Source: CALOCY01 sp942491975 (GTDB taxonomy: Bacteria > Bacteroidota > Bacteroidia > Bacteroidales > Prolixibacteraceae). Taken from it: 64,000 nucleotides of DNA. The stretch lies in NCBI GenBank assembly GCA_942491975.1, contig CALOCY010000004.1:1302001-1366000 (forward strand). Reading direction: 5' to 3'. Shown here piece after piece: positions 24,854-33,877 of this stretch. The first letter of the stretch is position 1. The number at the start of each line of letters is the position of its first letter. Position numbers and translations under genes: made by a program. The notes beneath the pieces were generated by a model that saw nothing but the letters and a program-made list of their open reading frames with translations, searched no databases and was not told the DNA's origin.

Positions 24854-27586
24854 CTAGTAATTATCAAACCATGTCTGGCTTTTATGCAGTTTCAGGTCTT
24901 TCAACATTGCTGCTTTTACATTAATTTGGAACGTGTAGAAGCGCCGTGAACCAAACGGCACAAAATTAAATGACATGTCCCAGCAATGGAGGTCCCTGCG
25001 GATACCAACGTTAGTGTGGGTAAACTTTCCGGCCTTAAAATCAAAGCCGGAGGTAAAGTTGATTTTCCATTTTGGCGTAAGACTCAAATCCCCGCGTATA
25101 CCAAGCGTTTGGATTACTTCTTTTCCGGATACCGGATGATTCCGGTAATTGAGCGAATAGTCCAGGTTCAGGTTCCACGGAATGTTAAAATCGACATATT
25201 CCGATCCCCCCGAACGGGTCAACCCCATCGGTACCTCCTCTTCCATCTCCCCAAACGGTTCTTCCCCCGGCATAGCAGGGTTATCCCCTTCCTGTTCTTC
25301 ATTGTTGTTTTTATCCCCTTTTTTCGAACCAAACTGAAGGCCAAAAGAGAGGTTGGCATTGGTCAACCTTCCCAACCGCTTATTTTTTTTCCACTCAAAT
25401 GTATTAATACGCCTACCCTCTTCGTTCACGGCATAGGGGTCAATGGTACCACCAAAGTTTACATTTACCCCCTTTACCTTTGTCCGTCCCCTGATACTAA
25501 TATTTGAGAGGTTAAATGAATCGGCCACCAAATTGTATGAACCGCTAAAACTCAGGTCATCAAGCAGTGTTACTTTCTTAAATTGCTCGTTTGAAGTAGT
25601 ATCGTTGGTATTCAACACCTTCATCTCCAGGTTATTTTTCAATGAAAACCCGATAGACCCGCTCCGCCCGGCACGGGTATAACCAAATATCTGTCCTTCA
25701 TATTGGTTGTATGTTAACTCTTCTTCGGTATAACCATTAGTAACAGCGCGAAAGCCGTACTTCTCACCATCAAAATCGGGTCGGTACGAAAACGAAACAG
25801 ACGGCTTCATCACATGCCGTATGGCTTTCACCTTCGATTTTTCACCAAAGGTATAGAACCCATAAACCTGAGTAGATGCACTTACACCGTACGAATACTC
25901 GTAATTGCGCCTGAAACCTGAGTGTTTTTCATCAACAAACCCTCCTAGAACCGTATCATTCTGTTCACTAATAGGATTATATACGATCTGTTGTTCCTTC
26001 CATTCTTTAGTGGTATAACTGGTATACCAACGTTCGTCGTAGCTTATTGAAGGGCTTAGGTTTACATGTTTTAACATCCTGAAACCGGGCAATGTAATAG
26101 AAAATTTATGGTTTGCCCCATTTTTCCATTGATCAGAAGTAAACAGCTCATCCTCCTTTACTTTGTTAATCGAATTTCGGATATTTCCACTGTAGCTGAA
26201 TCCGAATTTTTCGTACCACTTTGTTTTTCCCACCCGTTTTTTCCGTTTGAACGGATAGATCTTGTTCATGGTGATGGTCATCTCGGGCAGGCTCAGGCTG
26301 ATGGTCGAATCGCGGCTATTTTGCGAATGCCGCAGGTTCATCGACATGGAAAAGGGGGTATTTTCAAACTTTTTCCGGTACGAGATACTTGAAGACTTTG
26401 AGTTGGTCAGATACCGGTCTGCCGTATACGAGTTATTCTTGTCGAATGAACTGTTGGAGTAGTTGACACTGGCCGAGAAGTTGGAGTTGGGATTGGCTTT
26501 GGAATCCTGCCGGTGGCTCCAGGTAATTTTTAAATCTTTGCTGATTTTACTACCATTTATAATCTCTTCAGCAGTTGTGGGTTCAAATTTGTTCTTAAAA
26601 TATTGAAAATCGAAACTGCCCCCAAATTTATACCGTTTTTTATAATTGGAGTTCAATTTCACGCCCCATGACCCTTTGGAGAATATTTCTGTCCGAATGG
26701 ATGCGTCAAAATATTCGCTGGCCGCCCAGTAGTACCCCCCGTCACGCAGATAAAAACCGCGCTGGTTCTCTTCGCCATAGCCCGGGAAAAGGATACCCGA
26801 TGAGTAGGTTTTGGTGTTGGGAAAATAGCCAAACGGAAGTATGGGGAAATAGATGGGGAAATCTTCCAACACCATGTAGGCCGGTCCCGTTACAATAGCT
26901 TTGTCTTTTAAAACCTTGGCCTTTGACAATTTAAGGTAAAAATGGGGATGCTCATGGTCACAGGTGGTGTATTTCCCGTGCAAGATGCAAAATGTGGAGT
27001 CATTGACCTGTTTCGTGCGCTCCCCGTGTATAAAGCCCCCTTCCTGTTCGGTAATGATATCAAAAATAATGGCTTTTTTTGACTCAAAGGCATAACGTAT
27101 CAATTTGGCCTTAAATTCCTGTCCTTCACCTGTAAAAACAGGTGTACCCTCTACCTGTTGAGTTGAATCGTTCATCATCCCCTTGGCAAACACCTCTTTA
27201 TGCTTCAAATCCAGCTCAATGTAATCGGCTGTCAGTTCAATATCACCATAGGTAATGGTCGCATTTTTATAGAGAAAAACTTTTTGATTGCTCAAATCAA
27301 ACTCAATGGAATCATTCGAGTTGTAATAAATATCTGTATCCAGTACCGGGACTTTATCTTTTGTCTCTTCTTTAGTAACAGAATCCACAGGTAATGAATC
27401 GATTAGTATTGGTTTGGGCACAGGCAGCGAATCGATGGTATCCATCTCCAGCCTGGGCGGCTTCGCAACATCTTCGCGCTCAAATTTTTGCCCCCATACG
27501 CTTATTCCGCTAAAAACAAGTACCCCTAAAAGAAAAGTATGGCATGTATTATGTAGTAATCTCACAATAGAAATTTCGTTATCCAA
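24854..27586 (-). CDS. lptD: LPS-assembly outer-membrane protein LptD (OstA)
   Basis: A 910-residue LptD homologue that inserts lipopolysaccharide into the outer leaflet with LptE. A signal segment (TFLLGVLVFSGISVWGQ) precedes a Pro-rich linker. The OstA/LptA-like jellyroll lies at about 85-230 (FDLSNQKVFLYKNATITYGD, ELTADYIELDLKHKEVFAKG). The LptD barrel follows from about 235 (GPAYMVLEDFPIYFPILPFG, PNTKTYSSGILFPGYGEENQ) to the C-terminus with many amphipathic strands. An acidic insert (GDKNNNEEQEGDNPAMPGEE) sits about 160 residues from the end. It is divergent from the amidase gene with overlapping candidate promoters (27639-27660), a common pairing with cell-wall genes in this phylum. Confidence 0.9.
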   Translation of the reverse strand: MDNEISIVRLLHNTCHTFLLGVLVFSGISVWGQKFEREDVAKPPRLEMDTIDSLPVPKPILIDSLPVDSVTKEETKDKVPVLDTDIYYNSNDSIEFDLSNQKVFLYKNATITYGDIELTADYIELDLKHKEVFAKGMMNDSTQQVEGTPVFTGEGQEFKAKLIRYAFESKKAIIFDIITEQEGGFIHGERTKQVNDSTFCILHGKYTTCDHEHPHFYLKLSKAKVLKDKAIVTGPAYMVLEDFPIYFPILPFGYFPNTKTYSSGILFPGYGEENQRGFYLRDGGYYWAASEYFDASIRTEIFSKGSWGVKLNSNYKKRYKFGGSFDFQYFKNKFEPTTAEEIINGSKISKDLKITWSHRQDSKANPNSNFSASVNYSNSSFDKNNSYTADRYLTNSKSSSISYRKKFENTPFSMSMNLRHSQNSRDSTISLSLPEMTITMNKIYPFKRKKRVGKTKWYEKFGFSYSGNIRNSINKVKEDELFTSDQWKNGANHKFSITLPGFRMLKHVNLSPSISYDERWYTSYTTKEWKEQQIVYNPISEQNDTVLGGFVDEKHSGFRRNYEYSYGVSASTQVYGFYTFGEKSKVKAIRHVMKPSVSFSYRPDFDGEKYGFRAVTNGYTEEELTYNQYEGQIFGYTRAGRSGSIGFSLKNNLEMKVLNTNDTTSNEQFKKVTLLDDLSFSGSYNLVADSFNLSNISIRGRTKVKGVNVNFGGTIDPYAVNEEGRRINTFEWKKNKRLGRLTNANLSFGLQFGSKKGDKNNNEEQEGDNPAMPGEEPFGEMEEEVPMGLTRSGGSEYVDFNIPWNLNLDYSLNYRNHPVSGKEVIQTLGIRGDLSLTPKWKINFTSGFDFKAGKFTHTNVGIRRDLHCWDMSFNFVPFGSRRFYTFQINVKAAMLKDLKLHKSQTWFDNY

Positions 27587-27638
27587 TAAAACCTGTATGC
27601 AAAAATATAAAAAGGTACCTTAGATATAACGGACAAAG

Positions 27639-27660
27639 CAAAAATATCTTATTATTTTTG
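27639..27660. promoter_or_regulatory. Back-to-back -7 elements of lptD and the amidase gene
   Basis: The minus strand reads TATTTTTG at 27646-27639 (towards lptD) and the plus strand reads TATTTTTG at 27653-27660 (towards the amidase). Both match TANNTTTG. Only 6 bases separate them, so the two promoters probably compete or are regulated together. -33 elements are weak. Confidence 0.45.
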
Positions 27661-27712
27661 TCGTAAAGAAAACTGACCTTATAAAAAGTTGAAAATAGTG
27701 AAGTATAAAGAT

Positions 27713-28807
27713 ATGAGAAACCACTTTTATATAAAATATGCATTTTTAGTATTCTTTAACGTTTTATTCCTCGTTTGTTTAACAACTGCACAGGATAAAC
27801 AGTACCGTCTTAATACGGTGGTTATTGATGCCGGTCACGGTGGTAAAGACCCCGGCGCAACCATTGGCAAAGCAAAAGAGAAAAATATTGTACTCGACAT
27901 AAGTTTAAAAGTGGGGAGCTATATTACAAAGAACATGAAAGATGTGAACGTAATATACACCCGAAAAAAGGATGTGTTTGTCCCGCTCTACAAGCGGGCC
28001 GATATCGCGAATAAGAATGATGCAGACCTGTTTATCTCTATTCATGCCAACTACTGTAGTGCCCCTTATATTGCAGGTACCGAGACCTTTATTTTAGGGT
28101 TGCACCGCAGCGAAGAGAACCTGGAAGTAGCCAAAAAAGAGAATGCCGTAATTTTACTGGAAGACGATTACAATACCCGCTACGAAGGGTTTGACCCCAA
28201 CCTGTCGGAATCATACATCATATTTGAATTGCTGCAAAATGAGTACCTTGAGCAGAGTGCCACATTGGGCGATTTGATACAAAACCAGTTTAAAAACAGG
28301 GTTTCACGTCGTGACCGCGGGGTAAAGCAGGCCGGATTCCTGGTATTGCGGCGTACCACAATGCCGGGGGTATTGGTTGAAGTAGGTTTTATGAGCAATA
28401 GCTCGGAATGCAGGTACCTGCTTTCCGAAAAAGGGCGTACATACCTTGCATCGGCTATATTCAGGGCTTTCCGGGATTATAAGAATAAAATTGAGAACCG
28501 GAGTTCGTACAATGTTATCCCCACAAAAAATGACCCGCCACCTGCATCATACAGTAAAAATAATGGATTCCTGGGCATACAGATTGCCGCATCAAAACGT
28601 GAGCTGGAACTTAAACCGTCTAATTTCAAGGGGATTAAAGACATTCATGCAGTAAAATCAGGCAAGCTGATAAAATATTACCAGGGAAACTATACCACGT
28701 ATGAAGATGCCCTCAAGGCACTGAAAAACGTAAAACACAAATACCCTGATGCCTTCATTATAGCCATAAAAGATGAAAAGATTGTTTCTTTAGAGGAATT
28801 GAAATAA
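27713..28807 (+). CDS. N-acetylmuramoyl-L-alanine amidase (AmiC type) with a SPOR-like C-terminal tail
   Basis: Zinc amidase that cuts between MurNAc and the stem peptide, usually to separate daughter cells. A signal peptide (MRNHFYIKYAFLVFFNVLFL) supports the start at 27713 over a start eight codons earlier. The Amidase_3 domain has VVIDAGHGGKDPGA (zinc His), the Glu in KAKEKNIVLDISLKVG, SIHANYCSAPYIAGTE (second His), and the catalytic Glu in PGVLVEVGFMSN. Residues about 290-364 (GFLGIQIAASKRELELKPSN, then YYQGNYTTYEDALKALKNVK) form a SPOR-like domain, expected to bind denuded glycan at the septum. The MCE protein encoded next carries a similar tail. Confidence 0.9.
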   Translation: MRNHFYIKYAFLVFFNVLFLVCLTTAQDKQYRLNTVVIDAGHGGKDPGATIGKAKEKNIVLDISLKVGSYITKNMKDVNVIYTRKKDVFVPLYKRADIANKNDADLFISIHANYCSAPYIAGTETFILGLHRSEENLEVAKKENAVILLEDDYNTRYEGFDPNLSESYIIFELLQNEYLEQSATLGDLIQNQFKNRVSRRDRGVKQAGFLVLRRTTMPGVLVEVGFMSNSSECRYLLSEKGRTYLASAIFRAFRDYKNKIENRSSYNVIPTKNDPPPASYSKNNGFLGIQIAASKRELELKPSNFKGIKDIHAVKSGKLIKYYQGNYTTYEDALKALKNVKHKYPDAFIIAIKDEKIVSLEELK

Positions 28808-29009
28808 GTTATTAAAATAACAGTAGAAGTAAAGTAGCTTGTTTTTTTTGTTGCGATTTAGCAGCTTTACATGAAAAAATTACCTTTATCCGGTTTTCGC
28901 CTCCCTTTTGTACTCATACACTCATGTCCTTTTTTTGAACTTGTTTACCCGAAAAAATCAAAAAACAATGATCTATTGAAAATAATATGGCTATTTTAAC
29001 AGATAACCT

Positions 29010-29017
29010 TAAATTTG
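29010..29017 (+). promoter_or_regulatory. Candidate -7 promoter element for the MCE gene
   Basis: TAAATTTG matches TANNTTTG and sits 28 bases before the ATG at 29045, supporting that start. No -33 TTTG at the expected distance. Confidence 0.4.
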
Positions 29018-29044
29018 TATAAGGCAACTAAAAAAACCGACCTC

Positions 29045-30289
29045 ATGAATTCAAAACGATTGGCCAGGATAGGACTATTGATCATTTTTACCATCATCGC
29101 TTTATATTGGGGGATCAATTTTTTACAAGGCAGGGATGTATTGAAACAAAAAAATGTTTTTCATGCCCGCTACCAGCGTATTGACGGATTGATTAAATCA
29201 AGCCCGGTAATGCTCAACGGATACAAAGTGGGACAGGTCAGTAAAGTTGTCTTTGCCGATGATGGATCAGGGGACCTGGTCGTCTCTTTCCGTGTGCCTA
29301 AAGATTTTAAAATACCGGTCAACTCCGTTGCAAAAATCATAAGTATTGACCTTATGGGGACTAAATCGGTGAGCCTTGTTTTCTCGAAGGAACAACTATT
29401 TCATAAAGACAGCGATTTCCTGCTTAGCGATGTCGAGGGGGATTTACGTGAACAGGTGAGCATGCAGGTGGCCCCGTTAAAAAATAAAGCCGAACAATTG
29501 ATGGGGTCACTCGACTCTGCATTAACGGTAATTACCTATGTCTTTAATGAACGTACACGCCAAAACCTGTCAGAGAGCTTTGAGCATATCAACAATACCA
29601 TATACAACCTGGAAGCCACATCAAAAGACCTTCAGGAGCTTATTGCAGTAAATAAAGCTATTATAACAAGTATACTTGCCAATATCGATTCGGTTTCGGG
29701 CACGCTGAATACCAACAAAGGGAACCTTGATAACATTGCTAAAAACCTGTCAGCATTTTCCGATACGCTTTCTCAAATCAGGCTCACCCCGCTTGTTGCA
29801 AAAGCACAACAATCAATGGATGGCTTAAGCGAGATTGTTTCGACCATAAAATCAGGTGAAGGCACACTGGGTAAAATGGTCACCAGCGAGGCTTTGTATA
29901 ACAATTTACAACGCTCATCCTACGATCTTGACCGCTTGCTACAGGATATCCGCCTCAATCCACAACGTTACGTCCACTTTTCGGCAATCGACCTGGGAAA
30001 AGATATATACATCACCTCTTCAGGCAATAGTAGCAAAATCATGTTTAAAGTATTGCTCGTTTCGTCCGATATCCGCATCCCGCCAAACTCTTTATTGTTT
30101 GAAGATTTTGATGTCGAGGAGAAAAAAATCGTCAACACCTACTTCTACCTCATCGGCAATACCCCAAATTATAATGATGCCTTAGCATTACAGGAAAAAG
30201 CAGGCCTGAAATTTCCGGAGGCGGAAGTTGTGGCATTTAAAAACGGAAAAAAAATCAGCCTGAAAAAAGCACTTCGAAAAGCAAAATAA
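29045..30289 (+). CDS. MlaD/MCE family lipid-transport protein with a SPOR-like tail
   Basis: A 414-residue MCE-domain protein. An N-terminal membrane anchor (ARIGLLIIFTIIALYWGINF) is followed by the MCE/MlaD domain (about 35-120: YQRIDGLIKSSPVMLNGYKV; VAKIISIDLMGTKSVSLVFS). Such proteins bridge the periplasm and carry phospholipid between membranes, working with MlaE/MlaF permease parts that are not in this window. Residues about 130-310 are helical coiled coil (LNTNKGNLDNIAKNLSAFSD). The C-terminus (YFYLIGNTPNYNDALALQEK, KFPEAEVVAFKNGKKISLKK) resembles the SPOR-like tail of the amidase encoded immediately upstream. The start at 29045 (MNSKRLARIG) is chosen over one ten codons earlier because of the -7 box at 29010. 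Confidence 0.88.
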   Translation: MNSKRLARIGLLIIFTIIALYWGINFLQGRDVLKQKNVFHARYQRIDGLIKSSPVMLNGYKVGQVSKVVFADDGSGDLVVSFRVPKDFKIPVNSVAKIISIDLMGTKSVSLVFSKEQLFHKDSDFLLSDVEGDLREQVSMQVAPLKNKAEQLMGSLDSALTVITYVFNERTRQNLSESFEHINNTIYNLEATSKDLQELIAVNKAIITSILANIDSVSGTLNTNKGNLDNIAKNLSAFSDTLSQIRLTPLVAKAQQSMDGLSEIVSTIKSGEGTLGKMVTSEALYNNLQRSSYDLDRLLQDIRLNPQRYVHFSAIDLGKDIYITSSGNSSKIMFKVLLVSSDIRIPPNSLLFEDFDVEEKKIVNTYFYLIGNTPNYNDALALQEKAGLKFPEAEVVAFKNGKKISLKKALRKAK

Positions 30290-30654
30290 TTTTTGTCAGC
30301 CGAAAATTACGCAGCTCATATTTGATGAATGCCGGCGTTTACTTAACAAACATTGACATATACTTACTCAAATCACCAATTCACTCATTTTTCAAACTCA
30401 AAAATAGGTAAATATATGATTTTTTGCTTATCTGTTGAGCATGAACAGGTTACATCAATCAATTGATTGTCAGATACTTGTGTTTTTTTGAAAAAATATT
30501 TTTTTTTAAAAAACTGATAAATAACAGCTTATACTTTTTCGGAGAAACACAATAGTAAAATGAATTTTTTTTCATCTTTTTTTTCACAATCTTTGTTTTG
30601 GGAAACGGAAAAACGGGAAAAAGAGTTGTTAAATTATTAATTGTTGTTGTCCAA
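30290..30654. other. Intergenic region upstream of dnaA
   Basis: About 365 AT-rich bases with long T and A runs (30484-30520 and 30560-30590). I see no gene, no consensus DnaA boxes (TTATNCACA or its complement) and no clear promoter pair; CAATCTTTG at about 30588 weakly resembles a -7 element. A replication origin is not supported here. Confidence 0.5.
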
Positions 30655-32091
30655 ATGCTAAAAGATCACACCTCGGTTTGGCAGAACTGTCTATCGGTCA
30701 TAAAGGATAATGTTTCTCCTGTTAGTTTTAAAACATGGTTTGAGCCTATAAAGGCCGTTCGCATGCAGGGCAACATCCTTACGATACAGGTTCCCAGTCC
30801 TTTTTTCTATGAATATCTCGAAGAGCAGTATATAGATATTCTGCGCAAAACATTGCGTAAAGAGATTGGATCGGATGCCAAACTGGAGTATAATGTGATA
30901 GTGGGCAATAATTCAAAAAACAGTGAATCCCAACCTTGCACCATTAAGTATCCGACAAAAAATAACGGCCCGTTAAAAAACCATCCGGTATCGGCCCCTT
31001 TTCATCAAACCGATGAGAAAACGATAAAAAACCCGTTTGTCATTCCCGGCATACAAAAACTCAATATCGACCCGCAGTTAAAACAGGACAATACATTTGA
31101 GAATTTTATTGAGGGGGAGTGCAACCGCCTGGCACGTAGTGCAGCATATGCTGTTGCACAAAATCCGGGAGGAACAGCTTTCAATCCCCTGCTCATATAC
31201 GGAAAATCGGGCTTGGGCAAAACACATCTTGCACAGGCCGTCGGAATAGAGGTAAAACAGAGGTTTCCGGATAAAGTGGTACTGTATGTAAGCACCAATA
31301 AATTTATCACGCAATTTGCCGAAGCTACGCGCAACAACAGCCGTAACGATTTCATGCATTTTTACCAGATGATTGATGTGCTTATTCTTGATGATGTTCA
31401 GGAATTTGCCGGGAAAGAGAAAACACAGATGACCTTTTTTCACATATTCAATCATTTGCACCAGTCCGGCAAACAACTCATCCTCACATCAGATAAACCC
31501 CCTATTGAGTTAAAAGGGCTGGAAGCGCGCCTTTTATCACGTTTTAAGTGGGGGCTGATGGCCGACTTACAGGTTCCCGATTTTGAAACCCGTAAAGCCA
31601 TCCTTAAAAATAAGATTTATATTGACGGGTTGGATTTGTCAGATAATGTAATCGATTACATCGCATCACATATCAACAACAGTGTCCGCGAACTGGAAGG
31701 GGCATTAATTTCATTGCTGGCACAATCCATGTTGAACAAAAAAGAGGTGGGCATTGAACTAGCACAGGAGATGATCAGCAAGCTGGTGAAAAATACCACC
31801 AAAGAGGTCTCTGTCGATTTTATTCAAAAGATTGTATGCGATTACTTCAGCCTCCCGGTTGATGCCCTGCAGGCCAAAACACGCAAGCGGGAAATTGTAC
31901 AGGCCCGCCAGATTGCCATGTATTTCTCCAAACAGATGACGAAGTCTTCACTGGCAGCCATCGGGGCACAAATCGGCAAAAAAGACCATGCTACGGTATT
32001 GCATGCCTGCAAAACGGTAAAAAACCTCCGGGATATTGATAAAAACTTCAGAAGATATCTTGAAGATATTGAAAGTCAGCTAAAATTATAA
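30655..32091 (+). CDS. dnaA: Chromosomal replication initiator protein DnaA
   Basis: A 478-residue DnaA. Domain I is at 1-80 (VWQNCLSVIKDNVSPVSFKT, WFEPIKAV). A variable linker comes next, then the AAA+ domain with NPLLIYGKSGLGKTHLAQAV (Walker A), VLILDDVQEFAGKEKTQMTF (Walker B, with Val-Gln where many have Ile-Gln), and ARLLSRFKWGLMADLQVPDF. The DNA-binding domain IV ends with the signature GKKDHATVLHACKTVKNLRD. The ATG at 30655 begins the conserved domain I; a TTG 57 bases upstream only adds a non-conserved leader. It is followed by a strong terminator and is not next to dnaN, as is usual in Bacteroidota. Confidence 0.95.
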   Translation: MLKDHTSVWQNCLSVIKDNVSPVSFKTWFEPIKAVRMQGNILTIQVPSPFFYEYLEEQYIDILRKTLRKEIGSDAKLEYNVIVGNNSKNSESQPCTIKYPTKNNGPLKNHPVSAPFHQTDEKTIKNPFVIPGIQKLNIDPQLKQDNTFENFIEGECNRLARSAAYAVAQNPGGTAFNPLLIYGKSGLGKTHLAQAVGIEVKQRFPDKVVLYVSTNKFITQFAEATRNNSRNDFMHFYQMIDVLILDDVQEFAGKEKTQMTFFHIFNHLHQSGKQLILTSDKPPIELKGLEARLLSRFKWGLMADLQVPDFETRKAILKNKIYIDGLDLSDNVIDYIASHINNSVRELEGALISLLAQSMLNKKEVGIELAQEMISKLVKNTTKEVSVDFIQKIVCDYFSLPVDALQAKTRKREIVQARQIAMYFSKQMTKSSLAAIGAQIGKKDHATVLHACKTVKNLRDIDKNFRRYLEDIESQLKL

Positions 32092-32110
32092 AAAACATAT
32101 AATCCTGTTG

Positions 32111-32140
32111 AGCCGGAATTACTATGATTCCGGTTTTTTT
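32111..32140 (+). terminator. Intrinsic terminator of dnaA
   Basis: CCGGAAT (32113-32119) and ATTCCGG (32127-32133) form a stem around TACTATG, followed by seven T's. It begins 20 bases past the dnaA stop. Confidence 0.85.
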
Positions 32141-32161
32141 ATATTTTCGATGCTGTTTTTT

Positions 32162-32169
32162 TACCTTTG
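32162..32169 (+). promoter_or_regulatory. Candidate -7 promoter element for the EamA-yigZ unit
   Basis: TACCTTTG matches TANNTTTG, 22 bases before the ATG at 32192 and after the dnaA terminator. No -33 TTTG is seen at 19 bases. Confidence 0.4.
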
Positions 32170-32191
32170 TGCAAATTAAAATCAGCTTTCA

Positions 32192-33052
32192 ATGGCATTT
32201 CTTCTTCTAAGTATTATCTCGTCCACACTTATTTTTGTCACCTTTAAAATGATGGGGCGGTCAAAGACCGATTTACTGGCAGCTATTGTGATCAACTACT
32301 ATGCTGCTACCCTGCTCGGCTTTATACTCTTTTCAGGCACCACAATCAGTTGGGGGCATTTCCCCAATTGGCTGCCATCGGCAGCATTCATTGGTTTTCT
32401 GTTTGTGGTTATGTTTTTCCTTATCGGAAAATCGACCCGTGAAGCCGGGATAACCCCCACAACCGTTGCTGCTAAAATGTCGATGGTCGTCCCTATCCTC
32501 TTTTCCATACTCTATTTTAGCGAACGGGTAACCATTATAAAAATAACAGGCATTATCACTGCCTGCATTGCTGTATTCTTAGCAGTGTATAAAAAAGAGC
32601 GAAACCGGCTAAGCATAGGAATTGTACTTCTGCCCCTGATTATATTTTTCGGCTCGGGGTTCATTGATTCCTGCGTAAAATTTGCACAACATTTCCATAT
32701 CCCGGCCAACGGCTCCGGACTGTTTTCTACGGCACTGTTTACCTTTTCAGCACTGATCGGGACAATTATTATCCTGTTTCAAAAAAATGGACTGACAATG
32801 CTTTTAAAGGGCAAAAACATCGTTTTTGGTGTTTTCCTTGGAGTATTTAACTTCGGTTCACTTTACTTTTTTATCAATGCACTTAGCCACAGTGGTATTG
32901 ATAGTTCCATTATTTTTGGCATCAACAATATCAGTATTGTTTCGCTATCGGTACTTATCGGAAAATCATTTTTTAAAGAGCGTATCTCTTCCATCAACTG
33001 GGTGGGTATCCTTTTATCGATACTCAGTATTATTATTCTTACATCTTTTTAA
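32192..33052 (+). CDS. EamA/DMT family transporter
   Basis: A 286-residue inner-membrane protein with ten predicted membrane segments in two EamA repeats. The first covers about 1-135 (TLIFVTFKMMGRSKTDLLAA; TTVAAKMSMVVPILFSILYF) and the second about 150-286 (SSIIFGINNISIVSLSVLIG; SINWVGILLSILSIIILTSF). No substrate can be assigned. It is distinct from the EamA protein at 8995-9912 by loop lengths and motif wording. The next gene (yigZ type) starts two bases after its stop, so they are co-transcribed. Confidence 0.88.
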   Translation: MAFLLLSIISSTLIFVTFKMMGRSKTDLLAAIVINYYAATLLGFILFSGTTISWGHFPNWLPSAAFIGFLFVVMFFLIGKSTREAGITPTTVAAKMSMVVPILFSILYFSERVTIIKITGIITACIAVFLAVYKKERNRLSIGIVLLPLIIFFGSGFIDSCVKFAQHFHIPANGSGLFSTALFTFSALIGTIIILFQKNGLTMLLKGKNIVFGVFLGVFNFGSLYFFINALSHSGIDSSIIFGINNISIVSLSVLIGKSFFKERISSINWVGILLSILSIIILTSF

Positions 33053-33054
33053 TA

Positions 33055-33669
33055 ATGGCAGTGACCGATTCGTATAAAACCATTGCACAAGCCAGCGAAG
33101 GCACTTTTAAAGATAAAGGGAGCAAGTTTATTGCCTATGCCTACCCCGTGTTTTCGGAAGAGAAGGTCAAAGAACACCTCAAACGCCTGAAAAAAGAACA
33201 TTACAATGCCTGTCACCACTGCTATGCCTGGCGCCTGGGAGCCGATATGGAACATTTCAGGACCAACGATGATGGTGAACCTTCAAGCACCGCCGGAAAA
33301 CCGATCCTCGGACAACTGCAATCGAACGAACTCACCAATATGGTTATTATTGTTGTGCGTTACTTTGGAGGCACATTGCTGGGCGTAAGCGGATTGATCA
33401 ATGCCTATCGCAGTGCTGCGGCCGAGGCCATTGCCAACGCAAAAATCATCACAAAAATTGTTGAAGACGTCTACTCCATTGAATTTAACTACCTGAACAT
33501 GAACAATGTGATGAAACTGATTAAAGAAGAGAAACTGGAACAAATGGAGACCTCATTCGACCTGAATTGCCGCATAAAAATCCCCATCCGGCAAAGTGAA
33601 GTAGAGCGTATCATCGGAAAATTCAGCAAAATAACAGGAGTAAAGGCAACTTTTGATTCCATGCGTTAA
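33055..33669 (+). CDS. YigZ/IMPACT family protein
   Basis: A 204-residue UPF0029/IMPACT protein. The N-terminal domain contains the family core: GSKFIAYAYPVFSEEKVKEH, HHCYAWRLG, the hallmark NDDGEPSSTAGKPILGQLQS, and IIVVRYFGGTLLGVSGLINA. The C-terminal ferredoxin-like domain (about 135-204) is the usual UPF0029 C-part. Bacterial homologues are poorly understood; eukaryotic IMPACT regulates translation stress kinases by binding Gcn1, which does not exist here. Cytosolic. The ATG follows the previous stop after two bases. Confidence 0.9.
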   Translation: MAVTDSYKTIAQASEGTFKDKGSKFIAYAYPVFSEEKVKEHLKRLKKEHYNACHHCYAWRLGADMEHFRTNDDGEPSSTAGKPILGQLQSNELTNMVIIVVRYFGGTLLGVSGLINAYRSAAAEAIANAKIITKIVEDVYSIEFNYLNMNNVMKLIKEEKLEQMETSFDLNCRIKIPIRQSEVERIIGKFSKITGVKATFDSMR

Positions 33670-33720
33670 TTGTTGATTACTTTTGAAAAAATAGAACCCC
33701 CAAACAGGAATTTTTCTTTT

Positions 33721-33860
33721 ATTGATGTAAGCATCAGATTACCAGCCTACCAACCGACAAGTTAAACTCATTTATCCCGATACGCCACGCTATCGGGATT
33801 CGTTTAACTCACAAATTTCAATGCACTACGCTTTCAAAATTTGAGTTTCACGAAAAAAAA
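33721..33860. repeat. Dispersed structured repeat, family A, copy 1
   Basis: About 140 bases shared with 40516-40653 and, for its last 87, with 42844-42930. It contains a hairpin ATCCCGATA/TATCGGGAT (33774-33799) and a second pairing AACTC..AAATTT with AAATTTGAGTT around a loop with CACTACG, ending in CACG followed by an A-run. The -33 element of the pyrBI promoter lies at its right end. On the minus strand it reads CGTAGTG then the hairpin, reminiscent of REP elements. Confidence 0.75.
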
Positions 33861-33870
33861 ACTATTTTTG
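33840..33870 (+). promoter_or_regulatory. Bacteroidota-type promoter of pyrBI
   Basis: TTTG (33840-33843), exactly 19 bases, then TATTTTTG (33863-33870): an ideal TTTG-N19-TANNTTTG promoter. The start site should fall near 33876, 240 bases upstream of pyrB, which gives a long leader. The -33 part belongs to the repeat copy 33721-33860. Confidence 0.75.
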
Positions 33871-33877
33871 TGCTTTA

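Noticed and set aside
28808..28990. Repeat shared with 8830-8890
   Set aside because: The similarity (ACTCAT followed by a T-run and GAAC) is short and low-complexity; not enough to call a repeat family.
30290..30654. Replication origin upstream of dnaA
   Set aside because: AT-rich, but no TTATNCACA-type boxes in a cluster and no dnaN nearby; not enough for an oriC call.
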